In this document: piece after piece, positions 56,661 to 64,000 of the stretch | How positions within the stretch are numbered: position 1 is the first letter of the stretch | Layout of the letters: each line of letters begins with the position of its first letter | NCBI GenBank assembly: GCA_963717115.1 | Contig: CAVQVO010000020.1 | Span: 62,001 to 126,000, forward strand | Direction: 5' to 3' | From: JBBQUN01 sp963717115 | GTDB lineage: Bacteria; Actinomycetota; Acidimicrobiia; Acidimicrobiales; SZUA-35 | Length of the DNA stretch: 64,000 nucleotides | Translations under genes and position numbers: made by a program | The notes under the pieces: model-generated | The model's database searches: none | What the model was told of the DNA's origin: nothing | Seen by the model: the letters and a program-made list of their open reading frames with translations, nothing else

Positions 56661-58279
56661 TGGCCGGCACGAACGGGTCAGGACCCGGATCCGGCATGGT
56701 CTCGATGCGCGACGGGGTCGGCGCCTCCATCGCGCGCATGACCCTGCAGCAGCGGGCCATCCTGGCCGGCGCCTTCGTGGCGACCATCGGTCTGCTGTTC
56801 TTCGTGTCGCAGATGGGCGGCCAGGAACCCATGGGCCTGCTCTACGGCGGGCTCGATTCGTCGAAGGCCCAGGAGATCACCTCGCAGCTGACCTCGATGG
56901 GCGTTCCCTACGAACTCGGCAACGACGGCGCGTCGATCTTCGTCCCCCAGGACCGGGTCAACCAGATCCGCCTCGACGTCGCCGGCAGCGGTATCTCCTC
57001 GGGACCCGAGGGCTGGTCGCTGCTCGACGACCAGGGCTTCACGACTTCGGAGTTCGACCAGCGCACCGGCTATCAGCGGGCGCTGCAGGGTGAACTCGCC
57101 ACCACGATCGCCGCCATGGACGCCGTCAAGACCGCCCGGGTCAGCATCGTCATGCCCGAGGCCGACCTCTTCTCCGACGACGAGGTGTTCGCCAAGGCCA
57201 CCGTGTCGGTCGAGCTGGGCGGAGCGTCCAAACTGACCGACTCCGAGGTCCAGGTCATCGTCAACACCGTGGCCGGCTCGGTCGAGGGTCTCACGGCCGA
57301 GAACGTCTCGGTGAGCGACACGGCCGGAACGCTGTATGCCGCTCCCGGCCTCGGTGCCGGAGGCATCGGCGGATCGGGATCGTCGTTCGATTCGGCCCGC
57401 GACTACGAGGCCAGCCTCGAGGGCAGCATCCGCTCGATGCTCGAGGGTGTCGTCGGTCCGGGCAACGCCCGGGTCACCGTGAACGCTGCGCTCGACTTCA
57501 GCCAGAGCGTGTCGGAGGTGCGGGAACGGACCCCGGTCATCGACGCCAACGGCGAACAGGTGATCATGGACGAGACCGTCCGCGACGAGGACTACATCTC
57601 GCCGAACGACCAGCTCGACACCGGCCTCCTCGGCACCGAGGACAACCTGGTCGATCCGGTCGCGGTCGCCGAGAGCAACGAACTCTTCTACCGGCTGCGC
57701 GAAGCCGATCGCGGGTACCTGTTCGACGAGACCGTCACCACCCGAACCGAGGCGCCGGGCACGCCGACCTCGCTGTCGGTGGCCGTCGTCCTCGATGAGA
57801 CCGTGCTCACCGAAGCCGGGCTCGACGACCCGGCCTCCTTGGCGAACTTCGAAGAACTCGTCAGTGCCGCCGTCGGCTCCAACGTCCAGCGTGGCGACGT
57901 CGTCTCGGTCAAGGCGCTGCCCTTCGACACCGCCGGCGCCGCCGCCCAGGAGCAGGCCCTCGAGGAGATCGCCGCCGCCGAGGGCCAGGCCGGACTGATC
58001 GGCATGATCCGCACCGGGGCCACCGCCCTCGTCGCCCTCGTGATCGTCGTCTTCGCCATCCTGATGCTCCGCAAGGGACGCAAGAACGACGTGATCGAGT
58101 CGATCGAGCTCGACGGCATCGATCTCACTGCGCTGCCTGCGGGCTCCACCGCCCAGCTCGAGGCGAGCCGGGCCGATCGGGCCGCCCGCGAATCCGACAT
58201 CTACGAACTGATCGAGAACCAGCCCGACGAGGTCGCCGACCTGCTCCGTCTCTGGCTCGGTGAGCGGGAGCCGTCGTGA
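56660..58279 (+). CDS. fliF: Flagellar MS-ring protein FliF
   Basis: Forms the membrane ring on which the C-ring assembles. The 539-residue protein has an N-terminal helix (RAILAGAFVATIGLLFFVSQMG), ring-building motifs (PMGLLYGGLDSSKAQEITSQ, TSEFDQRTGYQRALQGELA, ARVSIVMPEADLF), a second helix (ALVALVIVVFAILML) and a cytoplasmic FliG-binding tail (QPDEVADLLRLWLGE). It overlaps fliG by four bases. Confidence 0.97.
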   Translation: MAGTNGSGPGSGMVSMRDGVGASIARMTLQQRAILAGAFVATIGLLFFVSQMGGQEPMGLLYGGLDSSKAQEITSQLTSMGVPYELGNDGASIFVPQDRVNQIRLDVAGSGISSGPEGWSLLDDQGFTTSEFDQRTGYQRALQGELATTIAAMDAVKTARVSIVMPEADLFSDDEVFAKATVSVELGGASKLTDSEVQVIVNTVAGSVEGLTAENVSVSDTAGTLYAAPGLGAGGIGGSGSSFDSARDYEASLEGSIRSMLEGVVGPGNARVTVNAALDFSQSVSEVRERTPVIDANGEQVIMDETVRDEDYISPNDQLDTGLLGTEDNLVDPVAVAESNELFYRLREADRGYLFDETVTTRTEAPGTPTSLSVAVVLDETVLTEAGLDDPASLANFEELVSAAVGSNVQRGDVVSVKALPFDTAGAAAQEQALEEIAAAEGQAGLIGMIRTGATALVALVIVVFAILMLRKGRKNDVIESIELDGIDLTALPAGSTAQLEASRADRAARESDIYELIENQPDEVADLLRLWLGEREPS

Positions 58280-59379
58280 GCGCCCCGGCCATCTCCTCGC
58301 TCGGTACGGCCCCGACCGCCGGTGCCCCTTCGCTCGCCGCCGCTCCCTCGGTTGCCGCGCTCAGCTCGGCGCTCGAGGGTGCCGGCATCACCGGCGCCCG
58401 CAAGGCGGCCGTGCTCATCCTCAAGCTCGGGGTCGAGCGCTCGGGACCGCTGCTGCGCGGTCTCCACCAGCACGAGGTGGCCGCGATCATTCGTGAGCTC
58501 GCCAGTCTCGGCAGCGTCGACATCAAGCTCGCCGACGCCATCCTCCGGGAGTTCACCGAGCTCGCGACCGGCGACCGCCCCCTCCCGCTCGGCGACCCCC
58601 GCCTGGCGAAGGAATACCTCGAGGCCAACCTCGGCAAGCGCCGAGCCCGCGAGATCCTGTCGCAACTCGACGAGACGGCACCGTCGGTGCCGTTCCAGTT
58701 CCTCGATGCGCTCGAACCCGAGGTCATCGCGTTCCATCTCGCGCTCGAGCACCCCCAGACGGTTGCGTTGGTGCTGTCCCATCTCGCCCCGGAACTGGCG
58801 TCGGCGATCCTCGATCCCATGGAGCCCGAACTGGTCTCCGACGTCGGCGTCCGGTTGGCGACGCTCGAACAGGTCACCAGTGTCTCGCTGGCCGCCGTCG
58901 AGGCGGGACTGCGCGAACGGCTCTCGCCGGTCCTCGAGAACCGTTTCCTCGAGGTGACCGGTGGCGTCGACACCCTGGTCGAGCTCCTCACCCGGATCGA
59001 CAAGGGTCTCCAGGAGCGGGTCATCGATGCCCTGTTCGCGACCGACCCCGAACTGGGCAAGGAAGTCAAGGCCAAGCTGTTCGTGTTCGACGACATGCGG
59101 ATCCTCGACGACCGGCAGATCCAGCTGGTGTTGCGCAGTGTCGACGCCAATCGTCTCCCGCTGGCGCTCAAGGGCGTCGACCCGGTGGTCCGGGACCTGT
59201 TCCTCAACAACCTGTCCTCACGGGCCCGGGAGAACCTCGTCGACGAGATGGAGCTGCTGGGTTCGGTCCGGCTCGCCGACGTCGAGGAGGCGCAGGCCGA
59301 GATCCTGGCCGTGGTGTCGAGTCTCGAGGAATCGGGCGAACTGGTCATCAACCGGGGAGGGGCCGACTTTGTCAGCTGA
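58276..59379 (+). CDS. fliG: Flagellar motor switch protein FliG
   Basis: Torque-generating rotor protein, 367 residues. It has KAAVLILKLGVERSGPLLRGL, the middle-domain EHPQTVALVLSHLAPELASAIL (EHPQ motif) and the C-terminal charged torque helix LVLRSVDANRLPLALKGVDP, LFLNNLSSRARENLVDEME. The frame is intact. The N terminus carries about 30 extra Ala/Pro-rich residues. Confidence 0.97.
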   Translation: MSAPAISSLGTAPTAGAPSLAAAPSVAALSSALEGAGITGARKAAVLILKLGVERSGPLLRGLHQHEVAAIIRELASLGSVDIKLADAILREFTELATGDRPLPLGDPRLAKEYLEANLGKRRAREILSQLDETAPSVPFQFLDALEPEVIAFHLALEHPQTVALVLSHLAPELASAILDPMEPELVSDVGVRLATLEQVTSVSLAAVEAGLRERLSPVLENRFLEVTGGVDTLVELLTRIDKGLQERVIDALFATDPELGKEVKAKLFVFDDMRILDDRQIQLVLRSVDANRLPLALKGVDPVVRDLFLNNLSSRARENLVDEMELLGSVRLADVEEAQAEILAVVSSLEESGELVINRGGADFVS

Positions 59380-60047
59380 ACGCCCCTTCGTGCTCGAGCC
59401 GATCGGCTTCGCCGGCGAACCGGGCGGGTTCTCCCGCCTGGACGTCCTCGACGAGCAGCCCGACGAGCTCGTCGAACCGACCGGCGCCTGGGCCGAACAC
59501 CTCGCCGCCGTCCGCGACGCGTCGTCGCGGGAGGGCTTCCAGTCGGGCTACGACGACGGGTTCGCCGCCGGGCAGGTGGCGGCCCGCGAGGCCAATGCCG
59601 CGTTGCGAGAGCAGGTCGCCTCGGCGGCGTCGGCCCTGGCCGCCGCCGTCACCCAGCTGCACGAGAACGACCGTCGGACCGCCGACGAACTGGCCGGACA
59701 GGCGCTGGAGCTGGCGTTCGACCTGGCCCAGATCGTCCTCGACCGCGAGGTCGAGCTGGCGACCGACCCCGGCATGGAGGCGATCCGCCGCTGCCTGGAC
59801 CTGGTTCCCACCCGGACCCACGTGGTGTTGCGGCTGCATCCACTCGACGTCGAGACCCTCGGCGAGGTGAGCTCGGCCTTCGCCGGGGCGACCGTCGACG
59901 TCGTCCGCGATCCCGCGGTGGCTGCGGGGCGGTGTCCTGATCGACGCCGGGCCGGCCCGGATCGATGGCCAGGTCGACACGGCGCTGTCACGGGTCGGCG
60001 AGGCCCTGGGCCTGCAGCGGTCCGAAACCGGAAGGAGCGCCCGATGA
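59369..60047 (+). CDS. fliH: Flagellar assembly protein FliH
   Basis: Regulator of the export ATPase FliI. About 225 residues with the Gly-rich GFQSGYDDGFAAGQVAAREAN helix, a feature of FliH, and a C-terminal domain (LAFDLAQIVLDREVELATDPG...). An extra G in GGGG at 59926-59929 breaks the frame; removing it restores AAGGVLIDAGPARIDGQVDTALSRVGEAL and the stop that overlaps fliI. The start is TTG 59369 (overlapping fliG) or GTG 59390. Confidence 0.88.
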
Positions 60048-61408
60048 GCCTCGGTCTCGATCGCTCGATCGACGAACTGCGCTCGGCCGCGGCACCGGTC
60101 AAGACCGGGACCCTCGACCCGGGTTCTCGGCCTGCACGCCGAAGTCGCCGGCCTCGATGCCGGAATCGGTGACCTCGTCACCATCGGAGACGAGGTGAGC
60201 GTCCGCTCCCGAGCCGATGGGTCGACCGCGGTCGCCCCGATCGTGGCCGAGGTGGTCGCCGTCGACGAGCACGCGCGCCACGGTGTTGCCCTATGGCCAC
60301 CTGCGCGGGCGGTCCCGCGGTGAATCGGTTCGAGCCCTCGGCCGGCAGCTGACCACCCCGGTCGGGCGAGAGCCTGCTCGGGCGGGTCATCGACGGCCAG
60401 GGCCGGCCCATCGACGGAGGCCCGCCGCTCACCGATCTGCAACGGGTGGCGATCCACCTCGATCCACCCCCGGCCATGGAACGGCCGCGGGTCAGCGAGC
60501 CGCTCCAGGTCGGCGTCAAGGCCATCGACACCCTGTTGAGCTGCGGGCGTGGCCAGCGGGTCGGGATCCTCGCCGGTTCCGGCGTCGGCAAGTCGAGCCT
60601 GCTGTCCATGCTCCTGCGTGGCACCGAGGCCCCGGTCAAGGTGCTCGCGCTCATCGGCGAGCGGGGCCGTGAGGTCCGCGAGTTCCTCGAGAACGATCTC
60701 GGGGCCGACGGCCGGGCCGAGGCGGTCATCGTGGTCGCCACGTCGGACGAACCGGCCCTCGTGCGCCGCAATGCCGCCTTCCTGGCCACCCGGATCGCCG
60801 AGTGGTTCCGGGACGAGGGCAACGACGTCCTCCTCCTGATGGACAGCCTGACCCGGTTCGCCATGGCCCAGCGCGAGATCGGCCTGTCGGCCGGCGAGGT
60901 CCCGACCGCCCGCGGCTACACGCCGTCGGTGTTCGGCCTGCTCCCGACCCTGCTCGAGCGGGCGGGGACCTCGGCCCGGGGGTCGATCACCGGCTTCTAC
61001 ACGGTGCTCGTCGAAGGCGACGACCTCAACGACCCCATCGGCGACGCCGCCCGCTCCATCCTCGACGGCCACATCTCGCTGTCGCGGCGCCTGGCCAACG
61101 CCGGACACTTCCCCAGCATCGACATCCTCGCGTCGGCCTCCCGGGTGGCCATCTCGGTCAACCCCGCCGTTCGGAACGACATGGCTCGGGCCCTGCGGCA
61201 GTCCCTGGCGGTCTTCGACGAAGCCCGCGACCTCATCGAGGTCGGGGCCTACGCCCCCGGGAGCAGCCCCGACATCGACCGGGCCATCGCGCTCCGGCCC
61301 GGCGCCAACGCCTTTCTCCAGCAATCACTACACCAACTCAGCGACCGTGAGTCGGCATGGGCCCAACTGGGCGAACTGCTTTCACTCAGCGGACAGGAGT
61401 CATCATGA
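60044..61408 (+). CDS. fliI: Flagellum-specific export ATPase FliI
   Basis: Hexameric ATPase that unfolds and loads export substrates, about 453 residues. Walker A is GILAGSGVGKSSLLSMLL; the Walker B region DVLLLMDSLTRFAMAQREIG and ATPase loop GEVPTARGYTPSVFGLLPTLLERAG are intact. Three single-base shifts occur within 250 bp of the N-terminal third: near 60118-60123, near 60270-60278 and in the GGG at 60364-60366. Correcting them restores LGLHAEVAGLDAGIGDLVTI, VLPYGHLRG and TTPVGESLLGRVIDGQGRPIDGG. It overlaps fliH and fliJ by four bases. Confidence 0.93.
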
Positions 61409-61833
61409 GCAACCAGAAACTGAAGCGAATGACCCGCATCTTCCGGATCCAGAGCCGCAAGGAGGAGCAGCTCCGGGCCGGCGTGGCCGAGGCCCGGCGT
61501 CGGGTCGAGCACGACCGGGCCGAGCTCGCGGCCGCCGATGCCCAGCTCGAGGCGCTCGCCACCGACGCCGTCGATGCGGCATCGATGCGGTTCGGTCGAC
61601 TGCTGGTCGAGAGCGGCATGCTCGCGTCGCAGCACCGTCGTGAGCAGCTCGACGCCTCGCTGGCCGACCTCGAGGTCGAGTTCAACGCCTGGCAGCTCGA
61701 ACGCAAGCGGGCCAGCTCGCTCGAGAAGGTCGTCGACCGCCTGGCCGACGAGGTGGCCGCGGAGCGGGCGAAGTCCGACGAAGCCGAACTCGAAGAACTC
61801 GCCATGGTCCGACGGGCCCGGGCCGACGCCTGA
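61405..61833 (+). CDS. fliJ: Flagellar export protein FliJ
   Basis: Coiled-coil stalk of the export ATPase, 142 residues, nearly all heptad-rich helix (RIQSRKEEQLRAGVAEARRR, RREQLDASLADLEVEFNAWQ). Identity rests on size, coiled-coil pattern and position after fliI, with a four-base overlap. Confidence 0.85.
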   Translation: MSNQKLKRMTRIFRIQSRKEEQLRAGVAEARRRVEHDRAELAAADAQLEALATDAVDAASMRFGRLLVESGMLASQHRREQLDASLADLEVEFNAWQLERKRASSLEKVVDRLADEVAAERAKSDEAELEELAMVRRARADA

Positions 61834-61835
61834 GC

Positions 61836-62882
61836 ATGGACAGCGGTTTCGTGCTCGACCTCCAAACCCGACTGGACGCCCTCGCCCGACCCTCCGCGGC
61901 GGCGACATCGGCGACCCGGGCGGCGGACGACGCTCGTTCGGTCCGGTTCGCCTCGATCCTCGCCGAGGCCACGGGTGGTCCGGCGGCCTCGACCGCGCCG
62001 GCGAACCCCTCGGCGACTGCGGTCGGAGCCGACACGATGACGCTGGACAGCGCTCGACTGGCGGCGCTCACGACCGCGACCCGGAACCAGCCCAACATGG
62101 GCAGCGGGGTGGTCACCGGTGCGCTGGAGCACCTCGGCACGCCCTACCTGTGGGGCGGCAACGACGCCGACCGGGGAGTCGACTGCTCGGGGCTCGTCCG
62201 CGACGCCTTCCGAGACATCGGTGTCGACATGCCCCGCGTGAGCCGTGACCAGGCCCGCATGGGTGTCGAGGTCGACGGGATCGGAGCCGCCCTGCCGGGC
62301 GATCTGCTGGCCTTCGGCAGCCCGGTCAACCACGTCGGCATCTACCTGGGCGACAACAAGATGGTCCACGCCCCCCGCCGGGGCGAGGTGGTGAAGGTGG
62401 AGACCATCGACCGTCCGATCGCCACGATCCGCCGGATCGTCGACACCAGTCGGCCCGCCGGCCAGACCTGGACGTCGCTCGACGCCGGCGTGCCATTCGG
62501 TCCCGAGGAATACCAGGACCTGTTCGTCGCCGCCGGCGATCGGTGGAACGTCGATCCCGCCCTGCTGGCCGCCGTCGCCCGGGTCGAATCGAACTTCGAC
62601 CCGAACGCGGTCAGCAAGGCCGGCGCGCAGGGGCTGATGCAGTTCATGCCGGCGACGGCGTCGGCGATGGGGGTCGATCCCCTGGATCCGGCGTCGGCCA
62701 TCGATGGTGCGGCCCGCTACCTCCGCGAGAACCTCGATCGATTCGGCACCGTTCCCCTGGCCCTGGCGGCCTACAACGCCGGACCGGGTGCGGTGCAACG
62801 TCACGGTGGCATCCCGCCCTACGACGAGACCCAACGCTATGTACGCCGCGTGCAAGAGATCTGGAGCCAGAACGCCGCATGA
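61836..62882 (+). CDS. NlpC/P60 endopeptidase - lytic transglycosylase fusion in the flagellar operon
   Basis: A 348-residue two-domain peptidoglycan hydrolase. Residues about 88-195 form an NlpC/P60 domain with the nucleophile Cys in GNDADRGVDCSGLVRDAF and His in HVGIYLGDNKMVHAPR. Residues about 220-345 form an SLT domain with catalytic Glu in ARVESNFDPNAVSKAGAQG, then LMQFMPATASAMG and ALAAYNAGPGAV. No signal peptide is visible, so export through the flagellar system is likely. Position between fliJ and fliK suggests it opens the wall for the rod, replacing the FlgJ muramidase. It overlaps fliK by four bases. Confidence 0.92.
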   Translation: MDSGFVLDLQTRLDALARPSAAATSATRAADDARSVRFASILAEATGGPAASTAPANPSATAVGADTMTLDSARLAALTTATRNQPNMGSGVVTGALEHLGTPYLWGGNDADRGVDCSGLVRDAFRDIGVDMPRVSRDQARMGVEVDGIGAALPGDLLAFGSPVNHVGIYLGDNKMVHAPRRGEVVKVETIDRPIATIRRIVDTSRPAGQTWTSLDAGVPFGPEEYQDLFVAAGDRWNVDPALLAAVARVESNFDPNAVSKAGAQGLMQFMPATASAMGVDPLDPASAIDGAARYLRENLDRFGTVPLALAAYNAGPGAVQRHGGIPPYDETQRYVRRVQEIWSQNAA

Positions 62883-64000
62883 CCTCGCTCAACACCGACC
62901 TCCGCCGGAGCACCCCGGCGATCGACCCGTCATCGGGCCTCACGCCCGTCGCCCCGGCGACGCCCCGGTCGCGCCTCGGCAAGGCCGACCACGAAGGCGA
63001 CCGGAAGCGCTTCGAGGCCCTGCTCGACGAGCAGCGACGGGCGCCGACCGGACCCGGCCATCGAGACGACGATCGCCCCCGTTCCGCGGCGCCGGCGACC
63101 CGTCGACCGGCGGCCGATCCCGCCGGCTCCCCGGATCCGGTCCGAGGGCCACGAGAACCCCGACGCCACGAGGTCGAGTCCAGCGAGGTCGAGTCCAGCG
63201 AGGTCGAGTCCGTCGAGGTCGACGGGGCGAACCCCGAGTCCGACTCGGCGATCACCGATCGGATCGCCGATCCGGCCGCGACCGCTGCCCTCGCGACCAC
63301 TGCCGCCTCGACCACTGTCGCCGCGACCACTCCCGCCTCGACCACTGTCGTCGCGACCACTCCCGCCTCGACCACTCGCCGCCTCGACCACTGTCGCCGC
63401 GACGGCGGACCCGAACGGGTCCGAACCGACCGCCGCCCGAGCCGATGCCGCGGCAGCCGGCTCGCTGCCCGGAACGCCGCTCCCCGCCGACTCGATCGCC
63501 GGCGAACCGGCGGTGTCACCCGGTGATCCCGACGCCGAGCGGCTCGGTTCGGGCTCGAAGCCTGCCGGTGTCGCATCGGCCGTGGTGGCACCGACGGGCA
63601 CGACCGCCCCGGATCGGACCGGCGACGCCCCCTCGACACCGTCGGAGCCGCCCGTCTCCCCGATGCCCGTGGCGTCGACCGGCACCGACGGTGCAGACGT
63701 CGACCACCGAACCGTCGTCGACAGCCGTGAGCCGGACCAACCGGCGACGAGTCGAGCCGGCGCAGCAGCCGGGGTCGTCACCGATGCCCCGTCCGCGGTC
63801 CTCGACGGCGTCGCCTCGACGGCCCCGGCGTCGCCCGGCGCGACCGAGACCGAACCGGCGCCCGATACCGGCCTCGTCGAGCGGTCGGTCGACGAGGACC
63901 CGGCCCGTCCCGCCACGCCCGCCGGCTCCGACACCCCCGCGACCGACACCACCGCCACCCTCGCCACCGAGGTGACGTGGTCGGATCCGGCAACCGCCGA
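62879..64000 (+). CDS. fliK: FliK-like hook-length control protein, N-terminal part (truncated by window end)
   Basis: An open frame continues off the window. The visible 370 or so residues are low-complexity, rich in Thr, Ala, Pro, Ser, Asp and Glu, with two tandem repeat blocks and no folded domain. Hook-length rulers have such disordered N-terminal parts; the C-terminal FliK domain would lie outside. An extra C at 63377 shifts the frame: comparison of repeat copies shows ACCACTCGCCGCC where an earlier copy reads ACCACTGCCGCC. The call rests on position after fliJ and composition. Confidence 0.7.
63170..63214. repeat. Three 15-bp tandem repeats in the fliK-like gene
   Basis: GAGGTCGAGTCCAGC occurs twice exactly and once with a changed end (63200-63214), followed by a 9-base partial copy. 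It encodes EVESS, EVESS, EVESV. Confidence 0.9.
63293..63398. repeat. 30-bp tandem repeats in the fliK-like gene
   Basis: About three and a half copies of a 30-bp unit beginning GCGACCACT and containing GCCTCGACCACT. It encodes ATTxASTTVx-type Thr/Ala repeats. The last copy contains an extra C at 63377 relative to the first. Confidence 0.88.

Noticed and set aside
63170..63398. CRISPR-like repeats
   Set aside because: Direct tandem repeats without spacers, in coding sequence; no cas genes in the window.

Overview
The window is a very GC-rich (visibly about 70%), densely packed chromosomal segment from a motile actinobacterium, most likely class Acidimicrobiia. This assignment is inferred from codon use, the flagellar gene order, a nickel superoxide dismutase with its maturation protease, and actinobacterial-style leaderless promoters; no rRNA or tRNA gene is present to confirm it. 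About 20 positions show apparent frameshifts. Almost all are restored by removing one base, often from a short G or C run, which points to uncorrected single-base insertions in the assembly rather than to real pseudogenes. I treat the affected genes as functional and give the position of each shift.

Layout. 1-10.4 kb: housekeeping and metabolism (PLP-dependent class V aminotransferase fragment, pyruvate phosphate dikinase, NudC, a zinc-ribbon protein, MalK/UgpC-type ABC ATPase, VOC protein, coiled-coil membrane protein, AroA, a zinc-type dehydrogenase lacking a catalytic cysteine). 10.4-17.7 kb: OtsA, a thiolase-like protein, a CopD-like membrane protein, an MMPL/RND transporter and a D-2-hydroxyacid dehydrogenase. 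17.9-23.1 kb: a complete branched-chain amino-acid (Liv-type) ABC transporter operon livG-F-H-M-K ending in a strong hairpin terminator. 23.2-25.8 kb: a membrane PAS-GGDEF-EAL protein. 25.8-30.7 kb (minus strand): a phenylacetate operon paaI-marR-paaK-paaA-paaD-paaB-paaC. 30.9-32.6 kb: sodN-sodX and a methyltransferase.

32.6-64 kb is a flagellar island made of two divergent arms. The minus arm (42.9 to 32.6 kb) encodes the C-ring and export gate: fliM, fliN, fliO, fliP, fliQ, fliR, flhB, flhA, an FlhF-like protein without a GTPase P-loop, an unknown small membrane protein, fliW and csrA. The plus arm (43.1 to 64 kb) encodes the flagellar sigma factor, a FlgN-like chaperone, flgK, flgL, flbD, motA, motB, fliL, flagellin, fliD, fliS, a FliT-position protein, then flgB, flgC, fliE, fliF, fliG, fliH, fliI, fliJ, an NlpC/P60-lytic transglycosylase fusion and the start of fliK. 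CsrA and FliW probably control flagellin translation.

The plus arm is interrupted between the fliS pair and flgB by an inverted gene for an AbiEi-like/DUF559 nuclease-type protein. That gene is flanked on both sides by copies of the same roughly 50-bp palindromic hairpin. This hairpin-bounded cassette is the most unusual structure in the window and the best candidate for an undescribed element.
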